DNA of 64,000 bases from Thalassomonas sp. M1454 (GTDB taxonomy: Bacteria; Pseudomonadota; Gammaproteobacteria; Enterobacterales; Alteromonadaceae), in contig NZ_VKDD01000004.1 in the NCBI RefSeq assembly GCF_007097525.1, positions 1-64,000 of the forward strand, written 5' to 3'. This document shows positions 54,668-63,934 of this stretch, one piece after another (position 1 is the first letter of the stretch; each line of letters starts with the position of its first letter). The position numbers and the translations under genes were made by a program. Under the pieces are notes generated by a model, which made no database searches, was not told the origin of the DNA, and worked only from the letters and a program-made list of their open reading frames with translations.

Positions 54668-55858
54668 ATGACTCTACACACTGTTGATGTATTAGTGATT
54701 GGCGCTGGCGCAGCTGGTTTAATGTGCGCCCTTAATGCCGGATATCGCGGCCGCAATGTTGCTGTTGTCGATATGGGTAAAAAGCCCGGTCGCAAAATCA
54801 TCATCAGTGGTGGTGGTCGTTGTAATTTTACTAATCAAAGTGCGAGTCCTGAAAACTATCTTTGCCGTAATCCTCACTTTGTTAAATCGGCACTTAGTCG
54901 TTATACCCAATACGACTTTATTGACATGGTTGAACGTCATGCGATTGATTATCATCATAAAACCTTAGGGCAATTATTTTGTGATAATAGCGCTCATGAC
55001 ATTGTTGATATGCTAACCACTGAATGTGACTGGGCAGGTGTTGCTATTAACTTGCAAAGTGAAGTTGTAAAAGTTGCCAAAACTGATGATGGTTTTATTG
55101 TCACTACCACAGGTAAAGATTATCAGTGCCAATCTTTGGTTATTGCTTCTGGTGGTTTAACCATGCCAAAGCTAGGTGCCTCGCCAATAGGTTATAAAAT
55201 TGCAGAACAATTCGGGTTAAGCGTTTTACCAACTTGTGCGGCATTGGTGCCGTTTACCTTGCACGAGCAAGATAAACAACGTTTTGATGGCTTATCTGGG
55301 ATCAGTGTTGATAGTGAAGTTAGCAGCATTGATGGTACTCGTTTTAGAGAAAATATCCTCTTTACTCATAGGGGCTTGTCTGGCCCGGCAATTTTACAAA
55401 TATCTTCATTTTGGAAGGCTGGTCAAGAAGTGAGCATTAACTTACTTCCCGAAATTCAGTTGTCAGAGCGCCTTTTGCAAGCTCGCAATGAAAGCCCAAA
55501 ACAAGCCCTTAAAACAGCACTTAGTCATCTATTACCTAAACGCTTAATCGAGCGCCTTTACGATGCTAATGAACTACCAGACAAAGCACTAAATCAATTA
55601 ACTCATAGTGAACTTAACGAGTTAGATGATTATTTCCATAACTGGAAAATCAAACCTAATGGCACAGAAGGATACCGTACAGCTGAGGTTACCTTAGGCG
55701 GCGTTGATACCGACGAGTTATCTTCAAAAACCATGGAAAGTAAAAAAGTACCAGGCCTATTTTTTATCGGTGAAGTAGCCGATGTTACTGGGTGGCTTGG
55801 CGGCTATAATTTTCAATGGGCTTGGTCTAGTGGTTGGGCTGCAGGGCAAAATGCGTAA
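54668..55858 (+). CDS. BaiN/YhiN-type FAD-dependent oxidoreductase (HI0933-like)
   Basis: 396 aa. FAD motif GAGAAG near residue 12, GGGRCNFTN (the family's nucleotide-binding signature), VIASGG and the C-terminal GEVADVTGWLGGYNFQWAWSSG are all present. Members include E. coli YhiN and BaiN; the physiological substrate is not settled. It is 14 nt downstream of ftnA, so a role in iron or redox metabolism is possible but unproven. Confidence 0.9.
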   Translation: MTLHTVDVLVIGAGAAGLMCALNAGYRGRNVAVVDMGKKPGRKIIISGGGRCNFTNQSASPENYLCRNPHFVKSALSRYTQYDFIDMVERHAIDYHHKTLGQLFCDNSAHDIVDMLTTECDWAGVAINLQSEVVKVAKTDDGFIVTTTGKDYQCQSLVIASGGLTMPKLGASPIGYKIAEQFGLSVLPTCAALVPFTLHEQDKQRFDGLSGISVDSEVSSIDGTRFRENILFTHRGLSGPAILQISSFWKAGQEVSINLLPEIQLSERLLQARNESPKQALKTALSHLLPKRLIERLYDANELPDKALNQLTHSELNELDDYFHNWKIKPNGTEGYRTAEVTLGGVDTDELSSKTMESKKVPGLFFIGEVADVTGWLGGYNFQWAWSSGWAAGQNA

Positions 55859-56334
55859 TTAGGTGCCGCAATAATAAATTTATTCAAGAATGCTTTTTCA
55901 ATTTTCATGATGAATTTATTATGGGCTTCTACCAAATTTAATCATCATCCATTAACTCTGTCTATATTTGGTCATTGTGTTTTTAATTTCCCTAAAAATT
56001 GAAATCAAAGCTTTATCAATTAGTGTCTAATGACATTAAAAATTTAAACGTTTGATTAGAAATGATTGAAGCACTCTCGAGTTATAGCACTTGATAATTA
56101 GCCACTACCAGCAACGAAATTAAATAACTTCCATCGTAAATATATGAAGCTAACATGCCCTAAATTAGTAGCTACTTCCCATTAAATGAAATTATACAAA
56201 TGTGTTATTAAGTGTTAACATTTTGAGGGCTTTTATAAATCGTTAACATCATGATAAGAACACTTTTATCCATAACTATTTTCAGTTTACATGCTTGTCC
56301 TAATCATAAAAAAACAAAACTAAAGGATTAATAG
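55859..56334. other. Gene-free upstream region of the signalling cluster
   Basis: 476 bp, AT-rich, no reading frame or RNA gene. It would contain the promoter of the hybrid kinase gene; its ribosome site AAGGA lies just before ATG 56335. No terminator for the flavoprotein gene was recognised. Confidence 0.45.
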
Positions 56335-59300
56335 ATGTTGAGTAGTATTAATATTCGAACTAAGTTGCTACTAGTCATAGTATCCATAACTATTGTAGTG
56401 ATACTTGTAAGTGCTATTACAATCAATATGAAAGCGCGTGAAACGGTTAAAAAGCAAGCGTTTGATAAACTTACTGCTATACGAGAAATCAAGTCGCAGC
56501 AGATAGAAGGTTACTTTAAACAAATCAACAATCAAGTTATTACATTTTCTGAAAACAAAATGATCGTTTCTGCAATGAATAACTTTCGCGAATCATTTGT
56601 AAATATTGAAGATGAAATTCTACATAAAAACGAAAGCTATAAAAACATAGATAAAAACCTAAAAGAATACTATCAATATCAGTTCGCATCTAAGCTTGAA
56701 AAACAAAAAATTGAGCAGATCAATATCGACGATTTATTGCCTTTAAGTAGTCGTAGTCGTTTATTACAATATTTATATATATCGAATAATCAACATCCAA
56801 CTGGTGAGAAACACTTGCTAGATCAATCTGATGATATTTCTAGTTATTCGGCAGCTCATAAAGTTTACCACCCAATAATTAAGTCTTATTTAGAAAAGTT
56901 TGATTTTTATGATGTATTTCTTGTTGATGCAAAAACAGGAAGTATCGTTTATAGCGTTTTTAAAGAAATTGATTACGCAACAAATTTGCTAGAGGGGCCG
57001 CATCGTTATAGCAACTTAGGTGAAGTTTTTAAACAAACCTTAAAAGCAACTAAAAGTGACTCTGTTCGCATTGTTGATTTTAAACCTTACCTTCCTTCTT
57101 ATAATCAACCAGCATCTTTTATGGCATCGCCAATCTATGATGGTGATGAAAAAATTGGCGTATTAATATTCCAAATGCCAGTGAATCAAATCAATGAAAT
57201 CATGACTAATAATAATCATTGGAATACCGTAGGGCTTGGGGATACAGGGGAAAGTTACCTTGTTGGTGAAGATTTAATGATGAGAAGCCAACCTCGTTTA
57301 CTAATTGAAGATAAAGAGAACTACTTGTCTGCACTTGAAAAAAATGGTGTCACTAGTTCAGTTAGAAATATTATTCGTAACTTTAATAGTGCGATTGGTC
57401 ATCATAAAATGGATAACCAAATAGTGAGGGCGGCTTTAGATGGGGATATAGGCGAAAAAACGTTTAAAGATTACCGTAATCAAACCGTATTTGCATCGTA
57501 TAAACCACTAAACCTTGAAGGTTTAAATTGGGTAATCTTTAGCGAAAAAGATGAGTCTGAAGCTTACGCCAGTTTCGTAGAACTTCGTCGCCAAATTTTG
57601 GTGTTCTCTATTTTACTTATCGCTTTCGCTATTATCGTTTCCTACTATGTGGCAAATTCGTTAACCAAACCATTATTGAAGTTGGGTGACTCAGCTAATA
57701 ACCTTGCAAAAGGAAATCTAGATGATCCGATCGAGCGCAGTAATAATGATGAGATAGGTGATTTATCTGATCATTTTGAAAACATGCGATTAGCCCTAAA
57801 TAAAACATTCATAGAGCTTGAGCAAAGCAAAGAAGAACTTGAAGATCGTGTTAAAGAACGAACTCAAGAGCTAAACAGTACGCTTTCAGTGCAAGAAGAG
57901 CAAAATAAACAGCTAGAACTACAGAATGTAGAGTTAGAAAGAATTCAAAAAGAAATTGCAAACAGTGAACAACGTGTCTCAACGATTATACAGTCGAGCC
58001 CAGATGGTATTGTAACTATTGATAAGGCAGGAATATTACAAACATTTAATTTCACTGCTGAAAATATGTTTGGCTATGCTGCAAGAGATATCCTTGGTAA
58101 GAATATCAAAATATTAATGCCTAAAGATATCGCTTTGGAGCACGATTATTATTTAGAAAAGTACATTCCAAATAGTGACTCTAAACTGGTTGGTAGAATG
58201 CGAGAAGTTATTGCTCGAAGACAAAATGGTGAGTTGTTCCCAATCGAATTAGCTGTAGAAGAAGTATTTATTGATAATGAGATTGTTTTTATTGGCATTA
58301 TGCGTGATATAACTGCCCGTAAGAAAATGGAAAAGGAAGTTCAGCTTGCAAAAGAAAAAGCTGAACAGGCAAACCAAGCGAAAAGTGGTTTCCTAGCTAA
58401 TATGAGCCATGAATTAAGAACACCAATGAATGCCATCATCGGATATTCTGAGATGTTAGTTGAAGATGCTGAAGACGATGGCTTAGATGACATGGTTGAT
58501 GATCTCAATAAAATCACAACTGCCGGTAAACACTTGTTATCGTTAATAAACGATGTGTTAGACATATCTAAGATTGAAGCGGGCAAAATGGAATTGTTCT
58601 TAGAAGACTTTTCATTATCCGATGTTATTAATGAAGTTAGCTCTGCCACGCAAACTTTAGTAAATAAAAATAACAACCATTTAAGTCTCGAGTTAGATGA
58701 TAAGCTTGATGTCTTGCATGCGGATATGACTAAGATAAAGCAAATTCTGTTTAATCTATTATCCAATGCTTCTAAGTTTACTCATGATGGTGAAATCACC
58801 ATTAAAACTCATTTCATTAATAAAAATGGTATTGAACTAGTATCTATTTCGGTAATTGATACCGGCATAGGAATTGCTGAAGATAAAGTTGATAAGGTAT
58901 TTAAAGAGTTTTCCCAGGCCGATGAATCTACTACTAGAAACTACGGTGGCACTGGACTTGGCTTAGCTTTAGTTAAACATTTTAGCCAATTAATGGGCGG
59001 AAGTGTTTCACTTGAAAGTGTTCTTGGTAAAGGTTCAACCTTTACCTGCGAATTGCCAATAAAGGTTCTTTCTATTGAGGAAAGTACTGACTTGCCCATA
59101 GAAAACGTGGACGATATAAAAGAACATGTAAAAGAATTAGATAATGCAGGTTCTGGCTGTAAAACCATTTTATCTATAGATGATGACCCACATGCTCGAG
59201 ATCTTTTATGTAGAAATCTAGCCAATGAAGGCTATAACGTTGTAACTGCAGAAAATGGTATGGAAGGCCTTCAAAAGGCTAGAGAGTTAAAACCATCATT

Positions 59301-59874
59301 GATCACGTTAGACATTATGATGCCTGAAATGGATGGTTGGGAAGTTCTTAAAGCATTAAAAGCGTCACCGGATACAAAAAATATTCCGGTTGTAATGGTA
59401 TCTATCGTTGGCGATAAAGCCATGGGGACATCGTGTGGCGCTGTTGATCATATAAGTAAGCCAGTTAATCGTAGCTTGTTAAAAGAAATAGTATCTAAAT
59501 ATGCATTACGAGGTAACGCATTAATAGTTGAAGATGATGCCAATGCTCGAGAGATCGCAGTGAAATCGCTGAACTCAATCGGTTGGAAAACCGGTGAAGC
59601 AGAGAATGGAAAAATTGCCTTAGATGAATTTAATAAAAATTCATATGATTTAATATTACTGGATATCATGATGCCGGTGATGGATGGGTTTGAGTTTTTG
59701 CAAAAACTAAGGGCAACCCAAAAGGGTAGTAATGTACCGGTTATTGTATTGACAGCAAAAGATTTATCGAAAGAAGAAAAAGAAATACTGCAAGGCAATG
59801 TTAAGCAAGTATTTTCTAAAGGTGACACTAGTATTGATGAGTTAGTGTCACAAATAAATAATCAATTTGATTAG
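56335..59874 (+). CDS. Hybrid sensor kinase (Cache-like/HAMP/PAS/HisKA/HATPase/REC/REC)
   Basis: 1179 aa. Membrane helix at ~9-30, a ~390-residue extracellular region like a double Cache sensor, second helix (~419-441), HAMP (~441-495), a coiled coil, PAS (~550-660, VTIDKAGILQTFN and ITARKKMEKE), HisKA with His693 (MSHELRTPMNAIIGY), HATPase (TGLGLALVKHF), REC1 (~942-1055, TLDIMMPEMDG) and REC2 (~1061-1179, LLDIMMPVMDGF). No Hpt domain, so phosphate transfer to the next gene's receiver would need another protein or direct exchange. The stop is 22 nt before the receiver gene start. First gene of a four-gene cluster. Confidence 0.92.
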   Translation: MLSSINIRTKLLLVIVSITIVVILVSAITINMKARETVKKQAFDKLTAIREIKSQQIEGYFKQINNQVITFSENKMIVSAMNNFRESFVNIEDEILHKNESYKNIDKNLKEYYQYQFASKLEKQKIEQINIDDLLPLSSRSRLLQYLYISNNQHPTGEKHLLDQSDDISSYSAAHKVYHPIIKSYLEKFDFYDVFLVDAKTGSIVYSVFKEIDYATNLLEGPHRYSNLGEVFKQTLKATKSDSVRIVDFKPYLPSYNQPASFMASPIYDGDEKIGVLIFQMPVNQINEIMTNNNHWNTVGLGDTGESYLVGEDLMMRSQPRLLIEDKENYLSALEKNGVTSSVRNIIRNFNSAIGHHKMDNQIVRAALDGDIGEKTFKDYRNQTVFASYKPLNLEGLNWVIFSEKDESEAYASFVELRRQILVFSILLIAFAIIVSYYVANSLTKPLLKLGDSANNLAKGNLDDPIERSNNDEIGDLSDHFENMRLALNKTFIELEQSKEELEDRVKERTQELNSTLSVQEEQNKQLELQNVELERIQKEIANSEQRVSTIIQSSPDGIVTIDKAGILQTFNFTAENMFGYAARDILGKNIKILMPKDIALEHDYYLEKYIPNSDSKLVGRMREVIARRQNGELFPIELAVEEVFIDNEIVFIGIMRDITARKKMEKEVQLAKEKAEQANQAKSGFLANMSHELRTPMNAIIGYSEMLVEDAEDDGLDDMVDDLNKITTAGKHLLSLINDVLDISKIEAGKMELFLEDFSLSDVINEVSSATQTLVNKNNNHLSLELDDKLDVLHADMTKIKQILFNLLSNASKFTHDGEITIKTHFINKNGIELVSISVIDTGIGIAEDKVDKVFKEFSQADESTTRNYGGTGLGLALVKHFSQLMGGSVSLESVLGKGSTFTCELPIKVLSIEESTDLPIENVDDIKEHVKELDNAGSGCKTILSIDDDPHARDLLCRNLANEGYNVVTAENGMEGLQKARELKPSLITLDIMMPEMDGWEVLKALKASPDTKNIPVVMVSIVGDKAMGTSCGAVDHISKPVNRSLLKEIVSKYALRGNALIVEDDANAREIAVKSLNSIGWKTGEAENGKIALDEFNKNSYDLILLDIMMPVMDGFEFLQKLRATQKGSNVPVIVLTAKDLSKEEKEILQGNVKQVFSKGDTSIDELVSQINNQFD

Positions 59875-59896
59875 AGTTAAAGAACTGGAGAGTTTA

Positions 59897-60262
59897 GTGA
59901 GTAAAGTATTACTTGTTGAAGACAATGAAATGAATAGAGACATGCTCTCTAGACGTTTAATTAAAAAAGGTTTCGAAGTTGTTATGGCTTTTGATGGCCA
60001 ACAAGGCGTAGAAATGTCGGTTTCGGAAAAGCCTGACATTATATTGTTAGATATGAGCCTGCCCGTAATGGATGGTTGGACTGCTGCAGGCCATATAAAG
60101 GCTAATGCTGAGACAAAAGAAATTCCTGTCATCGCCTTAACTGCTCATGCAATGGCTGAAGACAGGGAGAAAGCCCTTGCCGCTGGTTGTGATGAATACG
60201 ATACAAAGCCTATCGATTTCAAAAGGTTGTTAGTGACAATGAATAAGTTTTTAAATTCTTAG
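59897..60262 (+). CDS. Stand-alone receiver (DivK-like response regulator)
   Basis: 121 aa, receiver only. Phosphoacceptor Asp in LLDMSLPVMDGW, acidic pair in VEDNEMNRD, Thr in ALTAHAM and Lys in DTKPID. No output domain, so it acts by binding a partner or as a phosphate shuttle. Start is GTG at 59897, with GGAG 6 nt upstream; an in-frame TTG at 59867 inside the kinase gene has no good ribosome site. The stop is 3 nt before the next gene, indicating tight coupling. Confidence 0.93.
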   Translation: MSKVLLVEDNEMNRDMLSRRLIKKGFEVVMAFDGQQGVEMSVSEKPDIILLDMSLPVMDGWTAAGHIKANAETKEIPVIALTAHAMAEDREKALAAGCDEYDTKPIDFKRLLVTMNKFLNS

Positions 60263-60265
60263 TCA

Positions 60266-61765
60266 ATGACAAGCATGAGTACTCAATTTAAAGAAAAATT
60301 GGCAAATATCCGCCATGACCTGAAAACACCTGTTGGACATATCTTAGGTTATAGCGAGATGTTGGCCGAAGACCTAGAAGATGCACCTTGGCCTGAATTT
60401 GAAGCTGATTTAGAGCGCATCCATAGTTCTGGAAATAAATTATTATCTTTAATTGAAGACCTTCTTGGAGCAAGTAAAACAAAAATAGAAGACATTGATG
60501 TTGTCAACGTCGAGTATCAACTTAGAATGCAACTTAACCATGTTAGTGGTTATTGTGAGATGCTTACAGAGCTTGCAGAAGAAGAAAATAGGCCAGAACT
60601 TGTAGCTGATTTAGGCCATATAAACTTAGCGGCTTTAAACTTTACAAAAATATTAGCAGACAAAGTTACCATTTCAGAATTGTCGGCATTCAGAAGGTCA
60701 AATGATTCAGAATCTGATACTTCAAAAGCAGATGTTGCCTTACCAAGTGTTGATAATATTCACTTTAGCTCTTTAGGCGAAGGCGGTGACATTCTTGTTG
60801 TCGATGATAATGCGGAGAATAGAGAGTTATTAACACGCCGTTTAACACGGAATGGTTATCGCCCTAAATCTGTCGATAGCGGTAAAGCAGCGCTAGAGGT
60901 ATTAAAAGAGCAGAGCTTTGATTTGATCTTGCTCGATATGGTTATGCCCGAAATGAGTGGTTTAGAAGTTTTAACCATTCTAAAAAATGATAATGTATTG
61001 CGTAATATTCCAGTGATCATACTTTCTGCACTGGACGATATGGATCAAGTGGTGAATTGTATTTTGCAAGGTGCCGATGATTACGTTTTTAAGCCGTTTA
61101 ACCCTATTCTATTAAAGGCTAGGATAGCAGCAAGTCTAGAAAAATGCAGGTTACGGAAAAAGCAGGTGCCTAAGTTAACGGTATTTATCTCTTCACCTGG
61201 CGATGTAATTGCAGAAAGACAATTGGCTCGTACGATTATAAATGAACTCAATAATGAATTGGCTGACAGAGTTAATATAGTACCTATTTTTTGGGAAGAT
61301 GAGCCACTTCTTGCGTCAGATACATTTCAAGCTCAAATAGCTCCGGCTAGAGATTGTGATATATATCTTGGAATATTTTGGTCTCGTTTGGGTTCAAAGT
61401 TGCCAAATACAATTACTAGAGAGGATGGTAGTTGCTATGCTTCAGGCTCTGAATATGAGTTTGAAGATGCCTTAGCTGGGTATAAAGAATCAGGGTTTCC
61501 ACAGATGTTAATCTATCGAAAGACATCACAAATACATATCCCTCTAGAAAATCGTGAACAGGTTTTATCAAGCTTAAAACAAAAAGAAATGGTTGAAGAC
61601 TTTATTCAGAAATGGTTTATGACTGAAGACAAAGAAAGTTATTCTGGCGCATTTCATAACTTTGAAGAACAAGATAACTTCACCTTGATGTTATCGAAAC
61701 ACCTTAAGAAATTAGTTTTGAACCAATTAGAAAGTCGAACGGATAGAGACTTAAATCGATTGTGA
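60266..61765 (+). CDS. HisKA-like helices + receiver + DUF4062 (TIR-like) fusion
   Basis: 499 aa. Residues ~8-70 resemble a HisKA dimerisation helix pair with His17 in RHDLKTPVGHI, but no ATPase domain follows. Residues ~85-135 look like a degenerate second copy (HVSGYCEMLTELAEEE). A receiver spans ~173-295 with Asp224 (LLDMVMPEMSG) and Lys in VFKPFNP. From ~303 comes DUF4062 (VFISSPGDVIAERQLARTI, then DIYLGIFWSRLGS, GSEYEFEDAL). DUF4062 is a TIR-like fold normally at the N-terminus of STAND NTPases. This fusion is unusual: a phosphorelay input controlling a TIR-like domain (inference). The start at 60266 has no clear ribosome site; an ATG at 60275 is an alternative. Confidence 0.85.
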   Translation: MTSMSTQFKEKLANIRHDLKTPVGHILGYSEMLAEDLEDAPWPEFEADLERIHSSGNKLLSLIEDLLGASKTKIEDIDVVNVEYQLRMQLNHVSGYCEMLTELAEEENRPELVADLGHINLAALNFTKILADKVTISELSAFRRSNDSESDTSKADVALPSVDNIHFSSLGEGGDILVVDDNAENRELLTRRLTRNGYRPKSVDSGKAALEVLKEQSFDLILLDMVMPEMSGLEVLTILKNDNVLRNIPVIILSALDDMDQVVNCILQGADDYVFKPFNPILLKARIAASLEKCRLRKKQVPKLTVFISSPGDVIAERQLARTIINELNNELADRVNIVPIFWEDEPLLASDTFQAQIAPARDCDIYLGIFWSRLGSKLPNTITREDGSCYASGSEYEFEDALAGYKESGFPQMLIYRKTSQIHIPLENREQVLSSLKQKEMVEDFIQKWFMTEDKESYSGAFHNFEEQDNFTLMLSKHLKKLVLNQLESRTDRDLNRL

Positions 61766-61858
61766 TTTAGTTTTTTCGTTTCAATAAAAATTTAGGAAGC
61801 TAAGTTATCATTAGCAATAGATAGTTTTAAACTATCATCGTAGTAATTAGGTTATTCT

Positions 61859-63850
61859 ATGGAATTTACAGAACAGCTCAGCCAGATATTTGGCTTTTTC
61901 ATTCTTTTATCTGCTAGTACAGTATTATTAGTCCGTTTAGCATCCGTTATCATACAAAGGCGTAAACTTAGGTTTCGTTATGGTGTTGAGGCTGGAGTGA
62001 TCTTATGGTTTCTTTATCACGCATTAGAGCCTGGTTTACAATGGATTGATTACGGGCATTATGCACTAGACATAAAAAATGCTGTCGCCTTTCTTTGGTG
62101 GATAAACTTAGCTTTTGTTATCGATACTTTAACAAGTCTTTACCTATGGGATGGGCTTTTATCTGAAAAAGGGAAGCGAAGAACGCCTAAGCTAATTACG
62201 GGCGGCGTTACATTTATACTTTACACTCTCGCTATCATAATTGTTTTACATTTTTATTATGATAAACCAATCGGTGCTTTACTAACTGCATCTGGTGCCG
62301 TTGCTCTTATTGTTGGTTTTTCAGCTCAATCTACCCTAAAAGAAGTTTTCTCAGGAGTATCTTTAAACGCTACTCGTGCAATACGTATGGGTGATTTTAT
62401 AGAAGTTAATGGAACATATGGCGAAGTATATGATATCAACTGGCGTTCAATTTCGATTAAAAACCCCCATACAGACTCCCTGTATATATTTCCCAACAGT
62501 ACTGTTTCTAGTCAAGTAATACTGAATTTCAGTGAGCCTACGCCAAGGTTTAAATACTATATTAATTTTACCGTGGAGCCGTCCGCTCCTCCTGAGAAGG
62601 TTATTCGAGCTATTGAAAGTGAGTTAAAATACAGTAGATACGTTTTCAGAACTCCAAAGCCTGATTTTAATATTCTCGGGTTTACTGAATATGGTTTAGA
62701 GATTCGCCTTCGATTCTTCTTTGATGGTGATGACCCTTGGTGGGATGCTCAGAATGAAGTGTGTATGGCGGTTTGGGGGGCAATGAAAAAGCATGGCTTT
62801 AGATTAAGCCTTAAACGTGGACAAATGCACTCTCCTTTTGAGTGGGATGAGCTGCAAGAAAAGCTTGTTCAGAGGTTGTCGCCACAATACGTACTTAACT
62901 TTGTTAAGGAAACGAATTTACTCAAAGATGAAAATGATAGTCAACTTGCTCTGACAGTTGACGATATTATGATTGAGGATTTGAATCCTCCTTCATGTTT
63001 CCATCATATCAATGATAATAGCGACTTCTTATATATAGTCTTAGAGGGTAAAGTTGAAATTTACTCTAATGAAGATGACGTAGAAATATGTGTGCAAACG
63101 TGTTTGCCGGGCGATTATTTTGGTTTAAGGGAAGTTGTCGAAAATAAATCTCACCAATATTATGCGCAAGCTAAAGAGTACAGTGTTGTCGCTAAGGTGA
63201 GCAAAGATAAAGTTAATCAACTAATAGATAACAATAATTTAAATGAAAGATTTAAGAGTAATATCGCCAGTGTAGATAAACTGCGTTCAGAAAATAAAGT
63301 AAAAGAATTAGAAAGATTGATTGTAGAGCAACAATCTCATGCGAAGTACCAATTAAGCGTTGAACTTCGTAAAAGTATTGATCATCTATTGAAGAAGTCA
63401 TTATTGACTAGTATTAAAGAGCATTTAGGGTTTTTACCTAGTCATAGACGTATCCTTCATGCTGTGATGGCCGGTTGTGCTCTATTATGCAAAGCTGCAG
63501 CTGAAAAAGAGTCCAGTGAAAGAAACTTTATTATAAGCTCATTGAATAAATTTGACTTTTTTAAGCATTCTGACGAGCGTCATGGAGCCCAAATCCTTGA
63601 TGATTACTTAGAACGATTAAATAAAGATCCTGAAATTGCTCGTAAACATCTTATTGATTTAATATCTAAGCAAGCCAAAAACTCAAAAAATGCACATTTG
63701 ATTGCTGCTATTTGCTGGGGGATGGTAGATCCAAAACAGTTTGATGATGAAGCCGTAAAGTTAGTAATGAAAGATATATGTGATGCCTTACAAATTCCTT
63801 TAGATGTACACAGCATTAGAGAGAAGCTAAAGTCTATAAGGCTAGCGTAG
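61859..63850 (+). CDS. MscS-like channel fused to cNMP-binding-like and TerB-like domains
   Basis: 663 aa. Four membrane helices (~10-32, 42-63, 75-97, 111-133) precede the MscS pore helix (~138-169, GAVALIVGFSAQSTLKEVFSG) and beta domain (GDFIEVNGTYGEV). Residues ~360-475 form a cyclic-nucleotide-binding-like beta roll (FLYIVLEGKVEIY, LPGDYFG), but the phosphate-cassette Arg is not evident, so the ligand may differ. A coiled coil follows (~480-520), then a TerB-like helical domain (~530-660, VMAGCALLCKAAAEKESSERNF, IAAICWGMVDP). ATG preceded by TAGG. 93 nt after the DUF4062 gene and co-directional; probably the membrane output of the cluster. Confidence 0.85.
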   Translation: MEFTEQLSQIFGFFILLSASTVLLVRLASVIIQRRKLRFRYGVEAGVILWFLYHALEPGLQWIDYGHYALDIKNAVAFLWWINLAFVIDTLTSLYLWDGLLSEKGKRRTPKLITGGVTFILYTLAIIIVLHFYYDKPIGALLTASGAVALIVGFSAQSTLKEVFSGVSLNATRAIRMGDFIEVNGTYGEVYDINWRSISIKNPHTDSLYIFPNSTVSSQVILNFSEPTPRFKYYINFTVEPSAPPEKVIRAIESELKYSRYVFRTPKPDFNILGFTEYGLEIRLRFFFDGDDPWWDAQNEVCMAVWGAMKKHGFRLSLKRGQMHSPFEWDELQEKLVQRLSPQYVLNFVKETNLLKDENDSQLALTVDDIMIEDLNPPSCFHHINDNSDFLYIVLEGKVEIYSNEDDVEICVQTCLPGDYFGLREVVENKSHQYYAQAKEYSVVAKVSKDKVNQLIDNNNLNERFKSNIASVDKLRSENKVKELERLIVEQQSHAKYQLSVELRKSIDHLLKKSLLTSIKEHLGFLPSHRRILHAVMAGCALLCKAAAEKESSERNFIISSLNKFDFFKHSDERHGAQILDDYLERLNKDPEIARKHLIDLISKQAKNSKNAHLIAAICWGMVDPKQFDDEAVKLVMKDICDALQIPLDVHSIREKLKSIRLA

Positions 63851-63881
63851 TGCGTTGTAATATAGATTATTACCTAAAAGT

Positions 63882-63934
63882 GACATATAAATTGAGCATG
63901 TTCTAACAGTGTTGAAATTACTCATTTATATGTC
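63882..63934. repeat. Long imperfect hairpin after the channel gene
   Basis: GACATATAAATTGAG (63882-63896) pairs with CTCATTTATATGTC (63921-63934), 14 bp with one bulged T and a 24-nt loop. It has no T-run, so it is not a classic terminator; it may act as an operator pair or mRNA 3' structure. The remaining bases to 64000 show no gene. Confidence 0.5.
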
